A stretch of DNA of 64,000 bases from Xylona heveae TC161. Taxonomy: Eukaryota; Ascomycota; Xylonomycetes; Xylonales; Xylonaceae. Numbering within the stretch: the stretch's first letter is position 1; each line of letters opens with the position of its first letter. Made by a program: the position numbers and the translations under genes. Under the pieces are notes generated by a model. It was not told the DNA's origin and did no database searches. It saw only the letters and a list, made by a program, of their open reading frames with translations. Positions 52,237 to 63,982 of the stretch are shown piece by piece. The stretch covers positions 434,001 to 498,000 of the forward strand of contig NW_017264196.1 of NCBI RefSeq assembly GCF_001619985.1. Reading direction: 5' to 3'.

Positions 52237-54384
52237 ATGTCACGACTCAATAATGACTATATTTCGAGTGACGAGGCCCTTGTAAATGCCGACGAGGGCG
52301 CGACACAGGGATTGCCCCTGCAAAGCCTCGACCACAGAGTTCAAGAGACGGAGCATCCTGGTTCAGGCGAAACATTGAGACCGCGCCATTCGTACGAGGA
52401 TGATGATGAACCTGACGATGAATATTTCAAAAAATCCTTTCATGAACACGATGAAAGAGAGAGGCTAAGCGTAAGCTCAGCCGACAGTTTTACTCTATAT
52501 ACACCAGACGAGGAAAACGAAATCTTGCGAATATTCAATCGTCGGCTGGTAGCATTCTCTGCTCTTCTTTATATGCTTAGTTTTCTGGATCGTTCTAGTG
52601 AGTTCTCTCCACACATGAATAACTGGACTTGGAATGCAAAAGCATGACGTGATTTGCTGACTGTCAATTCCAGATATTGGAAATGTAAATTGTACCCTCG
52701 CGAAAAATCAAATATCATCAATTGTCATCCATCTAACGCTCCTTCGTTGTTAGGCTCGAATTGCCGGTCTTGCAAATGATCTTCATCTCGACTCCGCCCA
52801 ATATGAATGGCTTCTTACGGCGTTTTACCTGACATATATTACTTTCGAATGGATGACACTCTTATACCGTGTTGTTCCCGCTCATATCTATGTTGCCGTT
52901 TGCGTCCTCTCATGGGGAATTATAGCTTCATTACAATCTCTCGCAACATCCTTTGCATTTTTGGTTTTTTTAAGAGCTCTTCTCGGTATTGGCGAAGCTG
53001 CGTTTGCCGGTGTCCCATTTTACCTATCATTCTTCTTCAAGCGCGACGAGCTTGCCCAGAAGATTGGTCTCTTTATATCAGCAGCGCCCTTGGCGACCTC
53101 TTTTGCCGGAACGTTGGCTTGGGTAATCACCAGAGCCGCGAAAAATGGCCCCATTGCTCCCTGGAGACTACTGTTCCTCATTGAAGGCTTTCCGAGTGTA
53201 ATAGCCGCGGCATTCACATATATCTGCCTCCCGGACGGACCTGGAAAAGCAAAATTCCTGAACCGCCGGCAACGAAGAATAGCAGAATGGAGACTCAGGC
53301 GTGAGCAGGGTTCGGATTCTCAGGACAAGGATGCTCACAAAGGCCCCAGCTGGGGTGAAATTGTCCAGATACTCAAGGACCCGAAATGCTATCTCCCAGC
53401 TGTAAGTTGGGTTGCTGCTCTTTGAGCTTTCACACTTAGATTTCAATGGGTATAGCTAATATTCTGGCGACATTCTAGTTGATGGCGTTTAGCTGCAACG
53501 TTGCATTCAGTTCTATGCCCGTTTTCCTTCCTACCATTCTCACAGAGTATGTTTTTTTTTTTGTGAAGATTGACATAGTCCGTAATGTCTAAACTGTCGA
53601 TCTAACCGTTTGCGACTGTAGAATGGGCTATTCCTCGCTCTCCGCGCAAGGGCTCGCTGCTCCGCCATACCTCCTCTCGTTCATTGTCGTTTTGATAACG
53701 TCAACTTTGTCCGATCGTCTCCACAACCGGAGCATTTTCATCATCTTCCACAGCTTCCTGAGCTTCCTCGGATACGCTCTTATTACTGTGGCAGGTCTGC
53801 GCGGGTGGTCGGCAGGCTGGCGATATGCAGCCGTGTATCCCGCAACTATTGGGTTCTTTTCCGCGATAACTTGCATTATCGCTTGGACAATCAATAATCA
53901 AGACTCCGCGGTTAAGAAGGGCATGGGCATGACCATTTTGAACGTGGTTGCCCAATGTGGGCCCCTTATCGGAACGAGACTTTACCCAGACGAGGACGGA
54001 CCGCTCTATCTGCGCGGTATGAGCATCTGTGCAGGATTCATGCTCTTCGTTGCTCTTCTCGCAGTAACGCTACGAATGCTGCTGCTCCGAGAGAATCGGA
54101 AATTAGATGAGCAGTCCAAAGCGGACTATATTCCCTTAGAAGTTCAAAATTCTACAATGAATGTCGGAAACTCAGGGGCTCGGACTGAAACAACGGACCG
54201 TTCGATACCTTTAGCAAGGAGAAGCGCATCATTGGATGCAAATTACAACCACACTCCGTCGGAATCAGGCGAGCATTTGTTTGGGAGCCGTAAAACTCAA
54301 GAAAGGGATTTTGCGGCGGCAGAAGAAGGCCACATACATAAGCGTGACGGACGGAGGGAGAGCAGGTTTCGTTATCTTATTTGA
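52237..54384 (+). CDS. Major facilitator superfamily transporter, Dal5-like anion:cation symporter type
   Basis: Exons 52237-52597, 52674-52684 (11 nt), 52754-53401, 53479-53546 and 53622-54384 give 616 aa. The micro-exon supplies 'NIGN', completing the family motif 'LSFLDRSNIGNARIAGL'. This motif, with 'ITFEWMTLLYRVVPAHIYVAVCVLSWG' in part, 'RALLGIGEAAFAGVPFYLS' and 'FLIEGFPSVIAA', places it in the anion:cation symporter family (allantoate, nicotinate, vitamin transporters). About twelve hydrophobic segments lie between residues 105 and 525. The N-terminal 100 residues are acidic and cytosolic, and the C-terminal 90 are hydrophilic. The substrate is not predictable. Its promoter lies next to a MITE. 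Confidence 0.9.
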
Positions 54385-54572
54385 GCGTTCATTTTCTTCA
54401 ATCTCCCTTTTAACTTAACTTAGCGTACGCCTAAGCGTCGTCGTTATCTAAATATGATATCCTCTTGTTTGGATCAAGCAATGTTCAATGGCTTTGAGCT
54501 GCGAATGAGCAACGACGATGATGAGCGTGCACCTGATTGTTTCATGCTACTCCCTCGATGCTTCCCTATCAC

Positions 54573-55652
54573 CTAAACTCCTTCACCGACTGAGCTCATG
54601 CCCACATTCCCCTCGTATGTAATCCACCCCGCGGTTCCTCCTTCTTCATCTCCAAAGCCAACATTTCTCTCCGCCTCCCCTTCCGTATCAACGTCCTGCT
54701 CCTGCATGAGATCCGCATCCACGTCCATTTCCGTATCCGACTCGGCATCACTCGCATATCGATCCTCCGCTTTGTATTTATATTCTGCCGTTCCGCTGGG
54801 TGGAATCCGCTGAATCGAGCTCCCGCTTCGAGTCTGGATGGGATCTAGATCCTCTGTGGGCTCCAATTTTCTCCCAGACGACCGCTTCGACGTGGCCTTG
54901 GGTGTCTTTTGTCTACGCGTATTCGTGGCCATGCGGGACGCAATGCTGTTGTTGTTAATTTCAAAAGCCGCTACAGAAATACTTTCCTGTTCCTGCTCCT
55001 GCTCCTGCTTCTTTCTCTTTTTAAGTTTGGGCCTGTTGTTGCTGCTCTCTGTTCCGCCTTCAGGGTCGTGGTTGTGGCCGACTCGGAAATATTGCCCCGT
55101 GGTAAAGCCCTTGGAATCTTTGAAATTCTTGGAATCTTGAGGGTTTTGCGGATTTTGGGAATTTTTCAAATCCTCATTTACGAAAAAAGAAGAAGAAGAA
55201 GAACCTGGAGAAGCGGGGGTAGCAGTTCCGATTGTCGAGATTCCGCTCTCAATGGCTTTACGGAGCCGCGTAAATCTCATGCGAGCAGCGGGTGCTTTCA
55301 GCCCGATTGCTTCGCCGACGCTGGAAAAGTCGATCTATGTGTGCGCGTGTGCCGCGGGATGCGGCGTGGTCGTTAGGTTTGGATAAATAACTTTTCGGAT
55401 GGAAAGATAGGGATTGCTGAGGCTCAAGCTGAAAGTTGTAGGTGTGGGTAATGGTTATAGAGAAGAGGGAAGAAGCAATGAGTGGAGGGTCAGTGTGGAC
55501 AGGCAAAGAGGTCGCTGGGGAATGCGGGGATGAATGGATATTGGAGACTGGGCCAGAACAGGGGATTGAGGACTTACTGCTTTGTAGTCGGAGTGCTGGA
55601 GACAAGTGTACAGGAAGAGAAGATTCTCGTCAAGTTGAAGCTTGGGAGGCAT
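54573..55652 (-). CDS. Myb/SANT-like DNA-binding domain protein (fungal)
   Basis: Exons (transcript order) 55652-55578 and 55334-54573 give 278 aa. The 243-nt intron (GTAAGT...CATAG) joins 'LQHSDYKA' to 'IDFSSVGEAIGLKAPAARM'. The N-terminal 60 residues ('LQLDENLLFLYTCL', 'RFTRLRKAIESG') are a compact helical domain common in filamentous ascomycetes, known as a Myb/SANT-like DNA-binding module. The rest is low complexity: Asn/Gln/Lys runs ('EQEQEQE'), a basic nuclear-signal-like area ('RRQKTPKATSKRSSGRK'), and an acidic Asp/Glu-rich tail. It is probably a nuclear regulator; targets are unknown. Confidence 0.8.
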
Positions 55653-57143
55653 GTTGTGTTTTTGATTGATTTATTGATTGCGTATTGATAAGGAGAGGGG
55701 TTGTGATATGAGATGGAGATGTAAATATCTGTATCACTGAGCCTGAGAATATGAGAGTCTGTCAGGCTTCAAAAATGAGGATGAGGATGAGGAGAGTGTC
55801 TTACCTGAGGATGTAAAAGGACGGGGATACTCTTGAGTGGCCTGACTGGTGAGAGTATGAAGAAGCAGAGTGTTTCTACACCAACTCTGATTGGATGTGG
55901 CGAAAGGATAAGATGTGGAATGAAAATGTCATTTAGTTAATTGAGAAAAAGAAATCTGAGAAATGTCATCCACGTCGTATGTTTCCTTAAGTGAGTGATT
56001 CCTGATAGCTGGCAATAAGTGAGAGCGTGGGGGATTTAAAGCGTCGAAAGTCTTTCCGCCCTGACTTGCAAGTGATACGTGAATGTGAGGGCTTAAAAAG
56101 AGAAAGACAAGTAGGGCTCAAGAGGTCAATGATGGACCGTGGAAATATAGTGTGCATGCATGGCAGTCCAGTCTAACTTTCTAACAAACACGTCGTGTGG
56201 AAAGGTGAAGTCAAACTTGGCTATGCGAGAAATGCGGGACCACAACAAATACGACAGTTTTCAGAGATGTCGATGGCAGCATGGCTAACAAACGTGTGCA
56301 AAATCATAGCATCAAGTGGCTGAGCAGAAACATCATACAGCCGTACTGTTTGACATGGGAAACTAGAGCGCTAAGCTGCATATCGGTCCATTGATATTTC
56401 TTTTAGGGCAACGAGAGAAAGACAAAAATTTCAAGTGAAAATACTGCGTCAAAAAGACTTTTCTAGAAGCAAGAAGAGATGTATGATTCCGTGAAAAGGC
56501 TTTTCGGGTTGTTACAAATGCGTTTCGGCGAGCCTTTGTTGTTGGTATGGAGGTGCGGGTGCCTGCAGTTTGGTAGTGCTACTAGCCTACTAGTGCTGTT
56601 GATATATTGAAGTTTTGAACTTTTCATGTAAGCAGAGACATTGAACGAACATGGCCTCTCCCGGGGAATGAAATTCTTGCAGAGTGTTGGAAGGCAGAAA
56701 AGCCCCGAAGATATTTTGTATTGATTGGGGATGTTTTGATTTCAGATGAGAAATCATGCGCAAATGCTGCGCCGCCGCGCCGGAGATGTTGAATGTGGAT
56801 TGATTTTCCCTAGAGCGGTCATTGAAGCTCCTGCTTAGGCTACGTACCTTGCCAGATTTGATAGGATCTATAGGGTAGGCTTAGAAAAATGGAGCAGCCA
56901 ATTCAACGATAAGGTAGAAAGGATGAGGATTTGTATATGGAATATTGCAAGTAAATTTCTTCGTATTTTTATCTGAAAATAAAAAATCCCCATCCGTCCG
57001 TTTTAATAACGCCGTCGCTATGCTTTGTGAAGTTGAATTTTAAAAGATGAGGGGGGGATATGAAACAAAAACAAAGGGGGATTAGGGGGGAAAAAAAAAA
57101 AAAGAAGAGTGCGGATGAAATGGAAGCACAATCATGTTAATGG
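55653..57143. other. Intergenic region, Myb-like gene promoter / mtr3 3' flank
   Basis: About 1.5 kb without a gene. It holds GAGGAT repeats near 55775-55795, G-runs at 57051-57090 and an A-run at about 57090-57103. No supported frame is present. Confidence 0.6.
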
Positions 57144-58277
57144 TTATCCACCCATTTCTACATCAACGGATGTACTCCGGTCTTGTGTGGAAGTGTTTTG
57201 CTTCGACGAGGCATTCTTTCGTAGTTTCAGCTCCGCAGCTTCCTTGACGGCATCCCCGAGGACAAGTCGAGCAGCGGCCGCTGCTTCAACCGCATGGTCA
57301 ATGAGGTTCTGCTGTTCCAATATGCCACCAGAGCCGCCTTCCTTGGTGTTGGCCGTTCCGGGCATGTCTCCTTTAAGCCACAACTCCGTAATCTCGTCTC
57401 TTGCGAAGAGATAGCCGACCACACATGCAGCTATAATGTTCTTATGCTCGGAAGGGCACGGGTCCAGCACAACCATCTTTTCCTGCCGCTTGTCCGCAGC
57501 GTCATCAGCCTTCTCACTCGGCGCCGTACTGCCCACCAAAGCGGCAACTCCACCGGAAACGAGGTCAACGCAGTCAATTCCTGCATCTGCAATTGCAGCT
57601 GATGCAACCGTGATACACCCGGCGAGGACATTCATCATGCCCCATCCTCCGACGCCTCCGATCCCAGTGCTTCCTCCGGTAGCTTCGTCGCCCCACCACC
57701 TATCTTCTTCGCCTTCAAGGATTGTGACTACCACTTCAACGCCACTTTTCGGCCAACGATCTCCAATGATAACGCCTCTCAAAGCAGTCTCAAGGTGTAC
57801 CCCGAGGTCGCGCTCGCTAGCATCCCTAATATATCCGCGACGCTGACGAGCAGCAAAGGGAGCAAACTTGACATGCGTAGACAAGAGTATATGGGGCGTG
57901 AATGGCGCTGATCGGGGAAGTGGCCGAGGACCGTGTACTGTGCAGGTCAATTTGAGAGAGGACGAAGGTGTGACCAAGGTTTTCGAATGCGAATGATTTT
58001 GTGATGATGGCTCAAGCTCAATATAAGCGGAACCAGAAGCAGAAGGCGCAAGGCCAGTCTTCAAAACTGCAAGTCCGGTCAAGTCAGCCAGCTTTTTCAA
58101 CAAAAAAAAAAAATTACGGTTCCAAATGCGCCTACAGATTTTCCGTAACTGGTTGGACTGCCTCGTTCTAACAGGTCGTTCGATGGGCGTGTCGCCAATT
58201 CCAGGAACTGATGAAGCAAAGTATGGTGGAGCTGTGCCACCAGGCGGTCCATTGATTCTTCTTCTATCTGCTGCCAT
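57144..58277 (-). CDS. mtr3: RNA exosome subunit Mtr3 (RNase PH-like ring protein)
   Basis: Exons (transcript order) 58277-58136 and 58066-57144 give 354 aa. The 69-nt intron has a GTAGGC donor and a CTTGCAG acceptor. Removing it yields the conserved 'RKIFLKTGLAPSASGSAYIEL'. Read through, it stays open. Mtr3 is one of six RNase PH-like subunits of the nuclear/cytoplasmic exosome ring and is structural rather than catalytic. Visible blocks are 'VHGPRPLPRSAPFTP', 'KFAPFAARQRRGYIRD', 'VTILEGE', 'NVLAGCITVASAAIADAGI' and 'CPSEHKNIIAACVVGYL'. The Ser/Gly-rich insert 'GDEATGGSTGIGGVGG' lengthens one loop. The start is the ATG at 58277; codons before it lack an ATG. Confidence 0.92.
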   Translation of the reverse strand: MAADRRRINGPPGGTAPPYFASSVPGIGDTPIERPVRTRQSNQLRKICRRIWNRNFFFLLKKLADLTGLAVLKTGLAPSASGSAYIELEPSSQNHSHSKTLVTPSSSLKLTCTVHGPRPLPRSAPFTPHILLSTHVKFAPFAARQRRGYIRDASERDLGVHLETALRGVIIGDRWPKSGVEVVVTILEGEEDRWWGDEATGGSTGIGGVGGWGMMNVLAGCITVASAAIADAGIDCVDLVSGGVAALVGSTAPSEKADDAADKRQEKMVVLDPCPSEHKNIIAACVVGYLFARDEITELWLKGDMPGTANTKEGGSGGILEQQNLIDHAVEAAAAARLVLGDAVKEAAELKLRKNASSKQNTSTQDRSTSVDVEMGG

Positions 58278-60616
58278 TGCGACACTGTCGATTTTATAAA
58301 ATGGCAAATTGACCAATGTTGAATAGCAATTCTAAAGCAAAATAAAATGATGCATGTTCAACGACCTGCAGGGTAACCGCGAGTGGTAATTCTTAAAGCT
58401 CGCTTGCGGCAGATGCCGAGATATCTAGATCAACAGAAAATTGTTCCTCGTTCCTTTCTCCTTCTTTTCTTCTTCACAGTTCGAGAGCTTACAAGGCTCC
58501 TCCAGTCTCAATGAAGAAAATTTTTCTTAATAGTTGATGCTTAGTTTTTTCTCTTTGACTAACAATAAACAAGGTAAGTCGCCATCGCTGTTTCTGATTC
58601 GACTCTCTTATGAGGAAACTTCTCACAAACACGTTCTTGGCGATGTCCAATGAGCCTTCGAACAACATGCACTACCATCTGACACCTTCTCAACTCATAC
58701 CTGGTACTCAATACCGATTTTCGGAATATGGCCTCTAACGTGTCATCAGTGTAGCTACAGTGCTTTCTTGACAGTTTTAAATGTTATTATTTTTCAAGGT
58801 AAGCTATCTTCTCGCTATTCACCTTGTCCCATAAACACCGTGTGATGAACAGTATATTTCAATCAGTTCTGCTACTGAAGCAAATTGAAGACAACCATAT
58901 ACCAGCTTACCAATTTTTCTGACCTTCATCTCATTCTCTTTCTTTTCTTTCAATTGCGGTTGTTGATCAAGCGCTAATTGCATACAGTATTATAGGAACG
59001 TTGTGTAAGTACAAGGCAAAATTTCCTTGCTTATCTGGTGCTGTGATGACTACAGTCTATCCATTCAACGAACGCTTTTGTGCCGAGCCACCCTCCCGCA
59101 CCGGACCTGTCTACAATAATGTAGATGTGGGAGGATAGGTTGTGGAGTTGTGGCACGTCTGCCCTACGGCATTCGTGTCGTGGGCGTCGTGCGCGTCATG
59201 CTGGCTTCAGAGCTGGAGACGTACGTGGTCCGTCTTGGGCCACGTGTGGCTCTGGCCGGCAGAAAAGCTTGAGTAAATTGGCTTTTCTGAGCACCCTTGC
59301 ATTCAGAATGCATAAAATTAGCTTAAGGTCGCCAAGCTGACTCGGTACAGATTGTTGTATGCAGTGTCTAGAAATTGATAGGAGAATATATGAGAATATA
59401 TGACTGAAATAATTGAACATTATTTGTTTATATGTGATGTAATTTTCGAGCTCAGAATTTTATAACACTACCAGATGCATCGAACCCTCGGCCCTCTCCT
59501 GAAGTTTATCATCCACAAAGTGCCCAGCTTTGCCCACCTTTGTTTCACATCATACCAAGTCGCACAAATATTTCCATACAGACAGTACATCATGCAAGGG
59601 CTTGGCAAGCGGCATCTTTTGAGGCCGGCCCTACCAACCTGGAAAGAAATGGCATTTCCGGGGTTCTATGATTCATGTTACACTTTACTGAATCGCTACC
59701 CGCTGATTTGGGATAGCCGCAGCCATTGATTGTCTCTTGCGACATCAGTGTCTGACCTGCAGGGCATGTTGATCAATTCTGAATAAATCATACATCTTGA
59801 ATATCGCCAAGTTAGCTGATTTCAATTTCATAGTTGAACATCAATCGGCATAAGGTAATTATACGAGCGAGGAAAGGTTGGTACACTGCATCTGCCGCGT
59901 GCGCAGATTGAGTGCTTGATTGGGATCGTCCGAGGGGTCCTTGACATGAAACCGTCGATTGAATGGACCTGGCTGAGACAGAGACCATATGGGTGCCCTA
60001 GTCATTTCGGGAAGAAGATAACATCTACCGCATTGGGAAGGCTACGCGAAGGGGGTACGAAAGCTTGCCGGCCCGCTATCCCGCATTCGGGAGAACACAT
60101 CGACATTATATCCAGCAAAATGTAGCTATAAGTATCGGCACCTGGCTACCGCCCGAAGGCGCCCCTTGTGACAGGTGCTAAGGTACCTGCTAGTACCTTC
60201 TCCCCAGCAAAATCATTTGCCCCGTAAACTGCTGGCTGGTCAAGCTCCAACAGGTCGCTCCGGGTCCAAAAGCCATTAGGGACGAGCAGAGTACGAGTAC
60301 GAACGACAACGGCATGGGCAAGATCTAGCTACTACGCACTCATCAAGCATCTGCCTTGAGATTCCTCTCTCTTTTCCCTACGACCCATCAGATTGGCTGT
60401 TGTGAGGACCGTAGAGAGTGGACACGCCAGAGGACGTCGATTCTTCCACCTGCGGACGCTGCTACGTCCCTCTTCCGCATCTCACCCCGTCGACATACGC
60501 AACTCCATCGTTACTGTCGCCGGTTTCACTGGGGGTGAGGAGCGCTCCTCCAAAATCTTACCAGTGATTCGATCGCTGGACCCATCGCTGATCGACTTAT
60601 AACATTTCAGCACTTA
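58278..60616. other. Long intergenic region, mtr3 promoter / anp1 promoter
   Basis: About 2.3 kb between opposite-facing starts. CT-rich stretches lie near 58450-58490 and 58925-58955, and short GGTACCT-type palindromes near 60180-60200. Short frames (for example 59916-60125) have no family features. No repeat or RNA gene is recognised. Confidence 0.55.
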
Positions 60617-62334
60617 ATGCTTCCTACATATGCCTCCCCAAAGAAGATGAATCGACATGGTTATGCAAATGGCCACTCGGCCTACGTCGAAAAGGAGAGC
60701 AGGACCTTTTCAATATCTCCGCATCGGTATGCATCCTAGTCTGCATAATCAATTTTCCTTCACGTCTTCCTAGTAAAGTTTTTTCTTGATGGTGATGACC
60801 CTGCTGACGCAAGGCCCCAACGCAGATTCCAGCCCAGATCACAGCCTGCTTATCGCCGACGGAAACAGCTTATGGTGCGATTGGCTATAATATGCGTCTG
60901 CTCCACAATCATAGTCATGCTTCTCTTCCCTTCTCTCCGATCCGCAATCCTTCCATCTATTTCACTCGGACTTATGTCCACGACCGAAACCTTTCAGCTG
61001 GAGACTGTTCGCTATTATGACTTGTCGAACATGCAGGGCAGCGCCAGAGGTTGGGAACGGGAAGAAAGGATCTTGCTATGTGCCCCTCTTCGGGACGCTG
61101 AGTCGCATCTTCCCATGTTCTTCTCCCATCTTCGCAACTTCACCTATCCTCACCACTTGATCGATTTGGCTTTTCTAGTCTCCGACTCCAAGGACCGGAC
61201 CCTTGAAATGCTCTCACAGATGTTGAACGACGTTCAGAATGACCCGGACCCCAAACAGCCATTCGGGGAGATTTCCGTCATTGAGAAGGATTTTGGCCAA
61301 AAAGTCAATCAAGATGTCGAAAGTCGACACGGCTTTGCAGCTCAAGCGAGCCGAAGGAAGTTGATGGCTCAGGCCAGAAATTGGCTTTTGAGTGCGGCCC
61401 TTCGTCCCACTCACAGCTGGGTCTACTGGCGCGATGCTGATGTGGAGACTGCACCTGTCACAATCCTCGAGGATCTAATGCGCCACAACAAGGACGTCAT
61501 CGTACCAAGTAAGTAAAAGTTTGCAAAATTGAGAGGGCATCTCGCTTATACCCAGTTCAGATGTGTGGCGGCCTCTTCCAGACTGGCTCGGCGGCGAGCA
61601 GCCCTACGATTTGAATTCGTGGCAAGAGTCAGAAACGGCACTGGAATTAGCGGAAACGCTTGATGAGGATGCTGTCATTGTTGAGGGCTATGCTGAATAC
61701 GCAACTTGGAGACCACATCTTGCTTATCTGCGAGATCCCTATGGCGACCCGGATATGGAGATGGATATTGACGGAGTTGGAGGCGTCAGTATCCTTTCGA
61801 AGGCGAGAGTCTTCCGAGCAGGCGTCCATTTCCCTGCATTCAGCTTTGAAAAACACGCGGAGACTGAGGGTTTTGGAAAAGTACGTCTCGATACTTAAAT
61901 ATTTGAATATTCTACTGACTGGAGACTAGATGGCAAAACGGATGCAATTCTCGGTAGTTGGCCTTCCCCACTACACAATCTGGCATTTGTATGAGCCTAG
62001 TGTCGACGACATCAGGCATATGGAGGAAATGGAAATGGAACGCATCGCGCGCGAGAAAGAAGAAAAGGAACAGGCCGAGCGCGCTAAGGAGATTAAAGAA
62101 CAGTTTGTTGACACGAACAACCAGTGGGAGAAAGACAAGGCAGATATTCAAAATCTCGCTGGTCAAGAATCTGAAAATAAGAAAGCAGCAGAAGATAACA
62201 GTCAAGGTGGCACAGATGCTAGCCAGCCTAACCAAGCCAAAGCACAGCCGGTAAGCTTCTCTATCTCATTTCTTTTCGGTGACCATGAAAATAACTTCAG
62301 TTTTTGTTAGGATCAAAACGCAGTACCGGCTTGA
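60617..62334 (+). CDS. anp1: Golgi alpha-mannosyltransferase, Anp1 family (mannan polymerase II)
   Basis: Exons 60617-60726, 60826-61508, 61561-61880, 61930-62250 and 62311-62334 give 485 aa. Anp1 works with Mnn9-family partners to extend the mannan backbone on glycoproteins in the cis-Golgi. It is a type II membrane protein: 53 cytosolic residues, rich in Arg/Lys next to the membrane ('RRRKQLMVR'), then an anchor at 54-72. The catalytic domain has 'ERILLCAPLRDAESHLPMFF', 'HLIDLAFLVSDSKD', 'LMAQARNWLL', the metal-binding DAD at 240-242 ('VYWRDADVE'), 'NVWRPLP' and 'VGLPHYTIWHLYEPS'. The C-terminal 85 residues are a Glu/Lys/Gln-rich tail. The last exon codes just 'DQNAVPA'. All junctions keep frame. 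Confidence 0.93.
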
Positions 62335-63393
62335 TGAAATGAGAGAGTTGTCTTGATTCATTTGTTGAGGAGTTCTCCGGGAGTCTTAGAGGGATCTGGC
62401 AGCATCTAAAATGTTTTTATACTTTTTCTCGGAATGCATCGTCTATCTGCAATAGCGCACGTCTCATATATAGCCCTTAGGCTTTTCCTCCTCCGTTTCG
62501 AACAATTATACCTATTTTTAATGGTCGTATTTTTTGAGTTGTCTGTGTATTCGATATTGATCGGAATGTTGAAAATCAGCCAAAATCGACAACTCAGCTT
62601 ATAGCTGAACTTAATTTCAAAAACAGATAATGCTCGACATTTCGTGTCCAGTTTTGATTGTTTGTCTTTTCTATCTCACTGCAGTGTCGGCCCCTTTTCT
62701 AGAGGTTGCTTAGTCATCCATAAGTCGGTGGTCTCTGAGCATTGCGGAGGTACGGCCATCTGTCATTGAGCCGAACTGGGCCCTATACTGTGCCGTAACC
62801 GTCCCCGATGCATCACGCCGGAACCAAGCAGCAGACAGGCTGCATCTTAGAAGGCTTGTGTCTGCAGCATCGAGATCAGTCCAGGGAGCCCTTTCCCTTC
62901 CTCGCATATTGATTTCTTTCATTGTCTCTATTTCATTTTTGGTACTAAATTTCTGTTTGCATTTGTTTTGTCCGAAGCTGCGGGCCATTCTCCATTATTG
63001 ACATTGAGAGCAGTGTGAGCTCAGACGACAGAGCTCTTAACAAGCTACGCAGGTCTGTTCAATGAAGAGCATAACCCCAAGACTCGCCCCTAACTCTGTT
63101 CCGAACATTTCCTTGCACCCAAAGCACATTGACTACTTGCGCCTCTCAATTTTATGATATATTTCGCAATGGTGATCGCAAGCTGCCGCACATTGCTGCC
63201 CCATGTGGCTTTGAGTGAGGAGCTCGACTATCTAGCCCGCGAAACATGCTTTTCGAGAGCGTGTACCTTGTCGAGGCAGTAGGAGTCAATTCTCTTCTTT
63301 GCTTCTTACTTATTACATTCATCGAATGAAGATCTTCTCGTGGCCGTCTGCAATCAAAATCACTAACGGGAGCTTCCGTACCATAGGGCAGGC
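62335..63393. promoter_or_regulatory. Intergenic region, anp1 to Arf-GEF
   Basis: About 1.06 kb with the anp1 3' flank and the Arf-GEF promoter or leader. A minus-strand frame at 62710-62988 shows no family features. No repeat is seen. Confidence 0.5.
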
Positions 63394-63982
63394 ATGAGTT
63401 ATGACCTAGTTACGGTTGGACACATCAATATTGGGGAGAAGGCACCTTCTATCAAAGATCCTCTTGGACGAGACTTGACCAATGCTGGGCATCTGAGTTC
63501 TCACACTTCAGACGAGCGAGCGCAACCTGAAATGGCCGAATTATTATCGCCAGATACTGCTGCGCGGTCGAGATCGCCGCCAGCACAACCAACCCAGTTG
63601 AATATACCCGAAACTTTTAGTCGCTCAACAGCAATATCTGTGGCTATAGACCCAGTAGCCTTGATAACGACGGAATGTATCACGGTTACTTCGGCAATGC
63701 GCAAACACGCTCGGTGGTCCCACTCGTCGGTATCTGCTATCTTAGGAGGTGCAACTGCAGGTTATGGTCGAGAGACCTCTCGTCCCTCAACACCCAGAGG
63801 CTCTATAGGTAGTCGGCGCGAGGGGAAGTCAGGGGATTCTCCACTCCTTGGGACTCCTGGGGATGACGAGATTGGCTTAGCAAATAGGTGGGGACTTCGA
63901 GGGAAGAAAGGCAAGAGTATCCAAGACAACCCCCTTATGTCTGCCTTTGCAAAATTGAGGGCGGACTTGGCAGGGTGCAAAG
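63394..63982 (+). CDS. Gea/GBF1-type Arf guanine-nucleotide exchange factor, first exon only
   Basis: 196 codons from the ATG at 63394 to a likely donor (GTAGTT at 63983); the rest lies past the window edge. The recognisable part is the DCB-domain start of Gea1/GBF1 Sec7-family exchange factors: 'VAIDPVALITTECITVTSAMR', read with 'KHARWSHSSVSAIL' and 'RWGLRGKKGKSIQDNPLM', 'AFAKLRADLAGCK'. These proteins activate Arf1 at the Golgi for COPI coat assembly. The first 80 residues are not conserved and may include a wrong start. The Sec7 catalytic domain would lie several hundred residues downstream and is not seen. Confidence 0.75.

Noticed and set aside
59483-59510. tRNA-like T-arm (reverse strand GGTTCGATGC)
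   Set aside because: The stem bases around the loop do not pair and no matching anticodon or D arm is present.
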